From: a virus
IMG/VR virus record: IMGVR_UViG_3300035199_000448
Span: 1-28,301 of that record
Length of the DNA: 28,301 nt
Reading direction: 5' to 3' (one strand)
In this document: positions 22,521 to 28,301 of the stretch, in pieces
How the letters are laid out: the number at the start of each line of letters is the position of its first letter
Position numbering within the stretch: the first letter of the stretch is position 1
The notes under the pieces: model-generated
Databases searched by the model: none
What the model saw: the letters and a program-made list of their open reading frames with translations, nothing else
Told to the model about the DNA's origin: nothing
Position numbers and translations under genes: made by a program

Positions 22521-24965
22521 TTAATCTGACATCATCAGTAAGGCGTCCCCTAAACCTAGCGGTCTGGCTTCTTCCTCGCCGATGGCGTTCCATTTGCCCA
22601 CCTGCTTCAGGTGCGCACGAATTCGTTTAGCCACAACAGCGGGTTCCGATATCGATCCTCCGGAATCCACTCCGTGGAACTTACCTATTGCCTTTGTGAC
22701 CTCGCGATGGAGAACTGAAAACTTCTCCCGGTCAGCCTTTGTCCACTTAGATAGTGGCTTGACGTTCTTTCGTACCAACTCCTCCATCTGCTCCGCAGCC
22801 TGCGTCGTTTCGCCATCAGAACCCAACTTCAACCAGGATGGACTCTCCATCGCCTCCACTAGCCTCTCGTCCCTGTAAGTAACTGCTAACTTCTGGAGGC
22901 CAGTTTTCTGATCAGAAGTCATCCGGTCCAGAGAATTACGGAGAGGATACTCGTCTAACCCCGACAAGTGCTGGTATTCGGAGACGGAGATGGTTTCCGA
23001 GTGCGATCCCCAGCCACCAGGAGGCAGACCCTTCACTAATTCGCTCGACCCGGTTGGTCGCATGAACCCCCGCTGGGTCGTGGGTTCTCCTGGGGGTAGC
23101 TCCACCTCTGGTTCTGTCTGTTCGCTGACCTGTGGTGGTGTTTCGTCTATTGCAGACTTGTTGAGATCCGCCAGGATATTTTTAACCTTCTGGGGCCAAT
23201 ACCTAGAGTCTGTTCCGTATTCTTTCCTCATATTGGAACTCAACTCGTAATACGCATTGACAATATCCTGGTTGTGTTCCAGCTGCTCAGTTTGAGGCAG
23301 TGTATTTGTCGGTATAAACTGGGGTGGAGGCGCATTGGGATCTCCTGTATTCAGGTATGCTTGCACCCGCTGCCCCACCGTGGGCGCTTGCGGCTGTTCG
23401 GGAATACCCCCCTGTGGCAGTTGCATGCCCTGTTGGGGTGGACCGCCCTGCGGGGGTTGACCTCCCTGTGGCAGTTGCACGCCCTGTTGCGGCTGACCGC
23501 CCTGTTGCGGCTGACCCCCCTGTGGCAGTTGCACGCCCTGTTGCGGCTGACCGCCCTGTTGCGGCTGACCCCCCTGTGGCAGTTGCACGCCCTGTTGGGG
23601 TGGACCGCCCTGTTGCGGCTGACCGCCCTGTTGCGATAGTATCCTAGTAGGATCGGGGCCTTCGGCGGCACCTTCTGGACGGGAGTCGTCCCTAAGAATC
23701 GGATACCGTTCCTTCAACCCCTCCATCGCCGGGAAGTCGTTGTTTAACTGTTCATACTCGCCTCTCGTCGCTGGGTCTCTAAGGAGTTCTTGTATGACTA
23801 CATCATCCTCAATATACGGCTGTTTACTCTTCGCTCTCGCTAGTTCTTTTTCTTCATCCGTCAAGTCGGTTCTTGCGTCAAGTCTAGCATCCAATTCATG
23901 CTCGAACCTTCTCTGTAGTTGTGTTCTTGCAGAGGACAACAAAGGTTTAAGGGCGGTTCTCCTTTCTTTCAGCTTCTGATCGGCTTCGTTTAGCGCCCGT
24001 TGCTTTCTCCAGTTATGTAACTCCCAAAGGACTTTATTGTCTGGTGGTTTGCCTGCCCGTAGTGCCGCGTCCATTGCTATCTGGGAGTGGATTACGTTAG
24101 ACGGTGGGCTTGTACCCAAAGCGCCCTTTCCGATAGTCCCAAGAGACTTCGTCGCGGCAGAGTAGTCCTTGAAATGGTCAGGGGCGGGGGGAGGCTTTTC
24201 TACGTCGTCCCAAACATGTTTAGTTTGCACCGTCCCCCCACGGAATTGATCTTCGGCAGTCCCCCATATCTCCCTATTGTGTGCATCCAATATAGGTGTA
24301 CCGTCAGGTCTCTCCTTCCGCACCCGCCGCTTGTTTGATTCTTGCTGCGGGCTGGGGAGGCGATTGTCTTCGTGTGCCACCAAATCTTTAGCGTTCCACA
24401 ACTCGTTGGTAAGGCCCTTGTCGTATGCGTCCTTCTGGGCCTCTGTTAAACCATCAGCCTCTGGGCTGTTGTGAAGGTCGTGTATCTTCTGCTTAATTCT
24501 CTCTATCTTTACCTTGTCCAACTCCGTAATCCGCCACTGTTCCAAGTCCTTCAGCAGGTCGTTCTGCTCCTTTGCCCGATCCATCGCCCTCTCGTCACGA
24601 CTCTTCTCCCTCTCCCCCATCATCCCCTGCTGCTCCCGCATGCGCTCCATCTGGGCACCGTGCCCCATTTGCTCGCGCCGCGCCTGCATCGCCTGACGAG
24701 CCATATCCTGTTGGCCTGCCACCGCCTGACGACCCATCGCAGCAGATTCCGCCTTGGCCTGACGGGCCATGCGCCCACGCTCCTGCATCATATCCATTTG
24801 CCGCCGGATGTTTGCTTGCCGTTTCTTTTCGGCAAGTTCAGCCAACGCCATGCGGTGCTTGCGCAGCCGCTCCCGCTCTTCCGCTTGAAATTGCGCCTGG
24901 GCACCTTCGCGTATTCCCTTTACGGCTAACGCAATAGGGCCTGCATGTCGTATTCTTGGTGGCAT
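22521..24965 (-). CDS. Coiled-coil, Gln/Pro/Gly-repeat virion-type protein, 814 residues
   Basis: ATG at 24965; the ribosome binding site is weak. Residues 20-170 form a long charged coiled coil with Met/Gln/Arg-rich stretches (MGRQAVAGQQDMARQAMQ). A mixed helical middle follows, then at about residues 440-520 a repeat tract of hexapeptides QGGQPQ/QGGPPQ/QGVQLP arranged as 18-residue units, and a C-terminal globular part (from about 600) with EYQHLSGLDEYPLRNSLDRM. There is no enzyme motif, signal peptide or membrane segment. It lies 14 bases upstream of the giant gene and downstream of other repeat-rich proteins. This fits an internal core or ejection protein packed with the giant protein, by analogy with the gp14-gp15-gp16 order in T7-like phages. 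The analogy is inferred from position and composition only. Confidence 0.8.
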   Translation of the reverse strand: MPPRIRHAGPIALAVKGIREGAQAQFQAEERERLRKHRMALAELAEKKRQANIRRQMDMMQERGRMARQAKAESAAMGRQAVAGQQDMARQAMQARREQMGHGAQMERMREQQGMMGEREKSRDERAMDRAKEQNDLLKDLEQWRITELDKVKIERIKQKIHDLHNSPEADGLTEAQKDAYDKGLTNELWNAKDLVAHEDNRLPSPQQESNKRRVRKERPDGTPILDAHNREIWGTAEDQFRGGTVQTKHVWDDVEKPPPAPDHFKDYSAATKSLGTIGKGALGTSPPSNVIHSQIAMDAALRAGKPPDNKVLWELHNWRKQRALNEADQKLKERRTALKPLLSSARTQLQRRFEHELDARLDARTDLTDEEKELARAKSKQPYIEDDVVIQELLRDPATRGEYEQLNNDFPAMEGLKERYPILRDDSRPEGAAEGPDPTRILSQQGGQPQQGGPPQQGVQLPQGGQPQQGGQPQQGVQLPQGGQPQQGGQPQQGVQLPQGGQPPQGGPPQQGMQLPQGGIPEQPQAPTVGQRVQAYLNTGDPNAPPPQFIPTNTLPQTEQLEHNQDIVNAYYELSSNMRKEYGTDSRYWPQKVKNILADLNKSAIDETPPQVSEQTEPEVELPPGEPTTQRGFMRPTGSSELVKGLPPGGWGSHSETISVSEYQHLSGLDEYPLRNSLDRMTSDQKTGLQKLAVTYRDERLVEAMESPSWLKLGSDGETTQAAEQMEELVRKNVKPLSKWTKADREKFSVLHREVTKAIGKFHGVDSGGSISEPAVVAKRIRAHLKQVGKWNAIGEEEARPLGLGDALLMMSD
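23413..23634. repeat. 54-bp tandem repeats, four units
   Basis: Units starting TGTGGCAGTTGCA begin at 23413, 23467, 23521 and 23575, exactly 54 bases apart, each encoding 18 residues (VQLPQGGQPQQGGQPQQG and variants). The two inner units are almost identical; the outer ones carry CGGGGG or GGGGTGG variants, suggesting recent copy-number change. Confidence 0.9.
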
Positions 24966-24986
24966 ATTTAAACCCGTTGCGTGTTA

Positions 24987-26249
24987 TTAAACCAACCCCA
25001 ACATCCTAAGCTCTTCCAGGGTAAGACCGCGAATGTCTCCATAGGGGCTTGTTGATGGATGTCGCATAGCCAGTTCAAGTTCGGTAAGTTGTCCCCCCGT
25101 CTTCTTTTCTGTAGCGGGCGCGCCAACAGACACCGGAGCAGCTCCATTCCCATCCAGCACAAATCGTTCAGCCCGCTCCGCTAGGGTGGTCTTTGCGGGC
25201 GAGGAGGAAAGTGTTTCTACGGGTTTTTGTTGCCGGGTGGTCGTAGTCTGCGAGGTGGTCGTAGGCTGCGAGGTGAAGGTAGGCTGCGAGGTGGGGGTGA
25301 GTGCGACCGGGTTCATCTGGGGGTGTGTCCACGCTGGTGTATTGGACACCGGATGTACTGGAGTGCCCAGATCTGTTCGCTTACCTTCCGCGTCCCACCC
25401 AGGGAGCTTATTCTCCTTTAATTGTTTAACCATCTTGTCCATGGCCCGGTCGTAATCCTCCGGCATGGACCCCCTGTTTTTTCCGTGCCTCCTAAGACGA
25501 CTCATCAACTCGTTGTGTTCCGCGCCCGTCAGCGAGTGGTCTTTCCACGATTCTTGCGAGCCACTCTGCTTGGGCTTCGCCTTCATTCTAGATTTCCACA
25601 GCTTGGTTTGCTGCACCAGTCTATTAGCTTCTTCATTTAGTTCGTTAGCGTACTCCCCCACATCTTTTCCCGATTCAAGCTGGGCCTCGCGTAACCGCCG
25701 AACAAATTGCTTGGCTCGCTCTACTGGCATTTTTATGCCCGAATCAGAACCCTTCGCAGGAGACCTAAAGGTGTAATGGGATCTAGTGGGATTTTCAAAA
25801 TGTTTAAATATCTTCTCCCAGTAGTCTTCGTGCATTTTCTCGGCGGTGTATCTTCGTTGTCTTGTGCCCCCCCTGCCCCTTGTGGTCTTTGTGGGCGGGG
25901 TCTTTTTACCCACTCTGGTGCCCTCATGCATCTCCGGTAGCCTCTCCATTTCACGTTTCTTTTTGACTCCGGTGCCCTCATGTATCTCCGGTAGCCTCTC
26001 CATTTCACGTTTCTTTTTGACTCCGGTGCCCTCATGTATCTCCGGTAGCCTCTCCATTTCACGTTTCTTTTTGACTCCGGTGCCCTCATGTATCTCCGGT
26101 AGCCTCTGCCATTCATAATTTTTTCTGACTTCAAGCCCTGGGTGATACCGACGTGTCGGATCGTCGGCTCCTGGGTCTCCTCGTTGCGCCGCCGCTAATT
26201 CTTTTTCAAGCAGCTTGATCCTGTTTTTCAGTTCAGCTACTGTAGCCAT
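24987..26249 (-). CDS. Repeat-containing virion-type protein, 420 residues
   Basis: ATG at 26249. A short leucine-zipper-like coiled coil opens the protein (VAELKNRIKLLEKELAAAQ), followed at residues about 45-110 by four 18-residue repeats of RLPEIHEGTGVKKKREME, then a basic linker (RGRGGTRQRRY), a helical domain (about 130-260), a Thr/Gln/Ser/Pro tract (TSQPTFTSQPTTTSQTTTT) and a C-terminal segment ending GLTLEELRMLGLV. The alternation of basic repeats, helical domain and Thr-rich linker suggests an elongated structural or DNA-associated protein. No family motif was found. It precedes the 814-residue gene by 21 bases and probably belongs to the same internal virion set. Confidence 0.75.
   Translation of the reverse strand: MATVAELKNRIKLLEKELAAAQRGDPGADDPTRRYHPGLEVRKNYEWQRLPEIHEGTGVKKKREMERLPEIHEGTGVKKKREMERLPEIHEGTGVKKKREMERLPEMHEGTRVGKKTPPTKTTRGRGGTRQRRYTAEKMHEDYWEKIFKHFENPTRSHYTFRSPAKGSDSGIKMPVERAKQFVRRLREAQLESGKDVGEYANELNEEANRLVQQTKLWKSRMKAKPKQSGSQESWKDHSLTGAEHNELMSRLRRHGKNRGSMPEDYDRAMDKMVKQLKENKLPGWDAEGKRTDLGTPVHPVSNTPAWTHPQMNPVALTPTSQPTFTSQPTTTSQTTTTRQQKPVETLSSSPAKTTLAERAERFVLDGNGAAPVSVGAPATEKKTGGQLTELELAMRHPSTSPYGDIRGLTLEELRMLGLV
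25917..26110. repeat. 54-bp tandem repeats, three full units and a partial
   Basis: Units beginning GGTGCCCTCAT start at 25917, 25971, 26025 and 26079, exactly 54 bases apart. The units are almost identical in DNA, including synonymous positions, so the expansion is recent. They encode the 18-residue motif RLPEIHEGTGVKKKREME. Confidence 0.93.
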
Positions 26250-26294
26250 AATGTTTATCCCGTAGTTTGTTTGCCGCAGTTGATCTTCGTTCTG

Positions 26295-27095
26295 CTACGT
26301 CGGAGTAAAGGGTCCAAACGCGCCTGCTTCCCGGTCTTTCATCCACTGATCATACGCCGGGAGTTGATCCGGTTCGTTCTGTGCGATCCACGCCCGTCTC
26401 CTTGCGCGAGCCTCTGCGCCCGCCTTGTTTTTCGCCAACTTTTTATAGTGTGCCTTCGCGGCGTTGAATGCTCCACCGAGGTGCCCCGCGCCTCCGCCAC
26501 GATGTACAAGTGGGGCTGGTCCAGGGAGCGCCCAGCTTCCTGGCGCAGATCCCGTTAAAATCGGGGCACCAGCTGCCGCCGCCATTGGAGCGTAGGCCTT
26601 TCCCGTAAACTTCGCCGGGTCATCGTACAGCGTCTGACGAATTCCAGATCCACTCTCAGGGGTGAGTACCCACCTGTCACTCGGTGAGCCGGGGATGATG
26701 GATAAGTCTGTATCCGAGGGTCTCGCCTCCATGTAAGTTGTGTGGCGGGCGGAAATCCGACCACCTGTGCCTCGTCGCTTGTTCATAAACCCCCTCCGTC
26801 GCCGATATTGCTGTGCGAGGTTTTTATCCGCAGCGAGAGCGGCTGACCACGGGCTACTCTTTTTTTTGTAGGTCGCCTGACCATACGTCTTTGACCCCTT
26901 CGGCGTTGTGACTTGATAAGGCAAGCCCGCCCTTCCTGCGGCTCTAGCTTCGTTGTAAATTTGATCAGCGCCCTTGGGGTTATCGGTCTGCTGGGACAAT
27001 CGTGAGTAATACACCGCGCGTTTCCACATATCCTCTTCTTCTTTTGTCGGTCCCAACCTTTTCAGGTTAGACGCTGGCACTCCCATTAAACCCAT
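26295..27095 (-). CDS. Basic virion-type protein, 266 residues
   Basis: ATG at 27095 with AGGAG 10 bases upstream and only 2 bases after the previous stop. The protein is basic and rich in Gly, Ala, Lys and Arg, with helical charged segments (KEEEDMWKRAVYYSRLSQQ near the start; FNAAKAHYKKLAKNKAGAEA and RARRRAWIAQ near the end) around a Gly/Pro/Ser-rich middle (APMAAAAGAPILTGSAPGSW). There is no membrane segment or enzymatic motif. Close coupling to the Gly/Tyr-repeat gene upstream and the repeat proteins downstream suggests a structural or internal virion role. The family is not recognised. Confidence 0.7.
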   Translation of the reverse strand: MGLMGVPASNLKRLGPTKEEEDMWKRAVYYSRLSQQTDNPKGADQIYNEARAAGRAGLPYQVTTPKGSKTYGQATYKKKSSPWSAALAADKNLAQQYRRRRGFMNKRRGTGGRISARHTTYMEARPSDTDLSIIPGSPSDRWVLTPESGSGIRQTLYDDPAKFTGKAYAPMAAAAGAPILTGSAPGSWALPGPAPLVHRGGGAGHLGGAFNAAKAHYKKLAKNKAGAEARARRRAWIAQNEPDQLPAYDQWMKDREAGAFGPFTPT

Positions 27096-27097
27096 GA

Positions 27098-28301
27098 TTA
27101 CGATCTCCTAAAACTGTCTGCTTGAGGTGTACCAACCTGTTGTGCCGCAGCCTTCGCAAACCACGCCTGATCTGGCGGAGTCATGCCGCTCATTCTCTCA
27201 ACAGCCCCCGCATACCTGCCACCCAATCCGGTTTGTCCATACATCGTATCCAAGTATTGCCCGAACCTTCCCTTGCCGTATCCGGCGTACTCCTGTCCCA
27301 GAAGTCCCATCGATTTATTCCAGTCACTCATCAAACCGTACTGCTGTTCCGCTTGAGGAGCAACCCAACCACCACGCTGCGCCAGTTCTGCCTGACGCAT
27401 ACCGCCCAGGGCACCAAGTCCAGCCGATTGCAATCCAAGACGACCCGACATCATAGCACTGATGTCACTACCTCGTTGTCCAAGCGCCTGACCGCCCACC
27501 TGCCCGTATCCAGCCTGTCCAGCCATCAGGGCACCGCCGTAAGCGCCAGCACCACCCATAGCCGCTTGACCGAATCCGGCTTCACCTGCCATCAGGGCGC
27601 GATTGTATGCGTCGGCACCGCCCATTCTCGCCTGACCATAACCCGCAGCTCCTCCCATCAGGGCCTGACCGGAGGCACCCAAGCGACCCATTCCAACCTG
27701 CTGCTGCACCCCCAGCCCTTGTAACTGAATACCTTCCCTGCGCCGCGCCAACTTGTCCATGTAATCCTGCTCCGCTATCTGCTGATCCCGCGCCAGCCTG
27801 CTTTGCAAGTTCATGTCTCTGCTCGACACCAACCCAGATGCCCGTGCCTGCTGGGTTAACCTGCCCCTTTCGTCCTCGAATTTCTCTTGGATGCGGGCCA
27901 ATCCTGAAGAGGTCTCGGGGTCCATCTCTAAGCCAATAGAATCCACCATGCCCTGGTAGCCCTGGCCTAATCCGCTAGCTAACTCGCCATAACCCGCACC
28001 CAGCACGCTCGCCACGTTGCCGTACCCACCCTGCATGGCCTCACCAGCACCACCGTAGGCCCCAAGAGCGTCTTCGCCCGCACCTCGATACCCGCCACGT
28101 ATGCCGCCACCGACATCACCGTAGGCGCTCTGTACATCCTGACCCAAAGCCCCATAACCACCCAGAACTCCCTGTTGAAGATTGCCGTAGGCATCTTGCA
28201 ACCCTATCGATTCTCTTTGGGATCGCCTTGTATAATCCCCCAACGCCTTGGCGTACTCCTGGCCTAATCCCTGCCTCTGTTGACTAGCCTGTTGACCGTA
28301 G
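27098..28301 (-). CDS. Gly/Tyr-rich repeat protein, 5' end cut by window edge
   Basis: The frame stays open past the apparent TTG start at 28243 to the right edge (upstream codons read YGQQASQQRQGLGQEYAKAL), so at least 400 residues are encoded and the start lies outside the window. Two blocks of degenerate 10-12-residue repeats are visible: GGYGALGQDVQSAYGDVGGG and similar in the first third, and ALMAGEAGFGQAAMGGAGAY-type units in the middle. A helical, charged segment lies between them (LARIQEKFEDERGRLTQQAR). The regular Gly/Ala/Tyr pattern suggests an extended, glycine-rich structural protein. No family is recognised. The gene is the first visible one of the structural operon. Confidence 0.8.
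   Translation of the reverse strand, partial: YGQQASQQRQGLGQEYAKALGDYTRRSQRESIGLQDAYGNLQQGVLGGYGALGQDVQSAYGDVGGGIRGGYRGAGEDALGAYGGAGEAMQGGYGNVASVLGAGYGELASGLGQGYQGMVDSIGLEMDPETSSGLARIQEKFEDERGRLTQQARASGLVSSRDMNLQSRLARDQQIAEQDYMDKLARRREGIQLQGLGVQQQVGMGRLGASGQALMGGAAGYGQARMGGADAYNRALMAGEAGFGQAAMGGAGAYGGALMAGQAGYGQVGGQALGQRGSDISAMMSGRLGLQSAGLGALGGMRQAELAQRGGWVAPQAEQQYGLMSDWNKSMGLLGQEYAGYGKGRFGQYLDTMYGQTGLGGRYAGAVERMSGMTPPDQAWFAKAAAQQVGTPQADSFRRS

Noticed and set aside
23274-23647. Repetitive open frames opposite the 54-bp repeats
   Set aside because: They mirror the tandem repeat of the 814-residue gene on the other strand and show no independent start signals.
25917-26110. Possible CRISPR array
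   Set aside because: The units are contiguous 54-bp coding repeats in frame, without distinct spacers.

Overview
This 28.3-kb window looks like a stretch of a tailed double-stranded DNA bacteriophage genome (or prophage) with roughly 55% GC. The evidence is closely packed genes with 1-20 base overlaps, strong GGAGG-type ribosome binding sites, a phage replication and recombination set (DnaB-type helicase, RecT annealase, YqaJ-type exonuclease), a serine recombinase, a beta-helix tailspike-like protein, and very large repeat-rich proteins of the kind packed inside virions. The host cannot be named from the sequence. No terminase, portal, capsid, endolysin, rRNA or tRNA gene was recognised; the head and packaging genes probably lie to the right of the window.

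Layout. (1) Positions 1-2769, plus strand: a partial unknown gene, a small acidic protein, a short serine recombinase, a probable virion-surface-type beta protein, a 34-residue Lys/Ser peptide (2318-2422), and a staphylococcal-nuclease-like enzyme that starts at TTG overlapping the peptide's stop. (2) Positions 2756-8427, minus strand, read right to left: a putative replication initiator carrying an iteron-like cluster, DnaB-type helicase, an unknown nuclease-like protein, a CsrA-like RNA-binding protein (5687-5866), an exported trypsin-like protease, four small unknown proteins, a protein with the phospholipase A2 active-site motif, and two small unknowns. (3) Positions 8516-8848, plus strand: one membrane-anchored coiled-coil protein standing alone against the flow. 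(4) Positions 8845-13048, minus strand: a recombination operon with its own promoter (TTGACA at 13112-13117): HTH protein, YqaJ exonuclease, acidic protein, RecT, Lys-rich coiled-coil protein, beta-helix protein. (5) Positions 13174-28301, minus strand: a virion module of five large proteins (partial 400-aa Gly/Tyr repeat protein, 266 aa, 420 aa, 814 aa and 3110 aa) closed by an intrinsic terminator at 13125-13153.

How it fits together. The HTH/YqaJ/RecT operon and the initiator/DnaB pair would carry out recombination-dependent and origin-dependent replication. The GCGTGACA repeats inside the initiator gene are the best candidate for the origin, an arrangement like lambda O. The giant 3110-aa protein has two ADP-ribosyltransferase-like segments, a degenerate zincin-like segment and a C-terminal region like the large polyvalent-protein domains. 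With its repeat-rich neighbours it is best read as internal virion proteins delivered into the host. The CsrA-like protein, the secreted protease and the PLA2-like protein lie in one leftward cluster and may be host-takeover or envelope-targeting functions. All functional links are inferences from sequence motifs and gene order.
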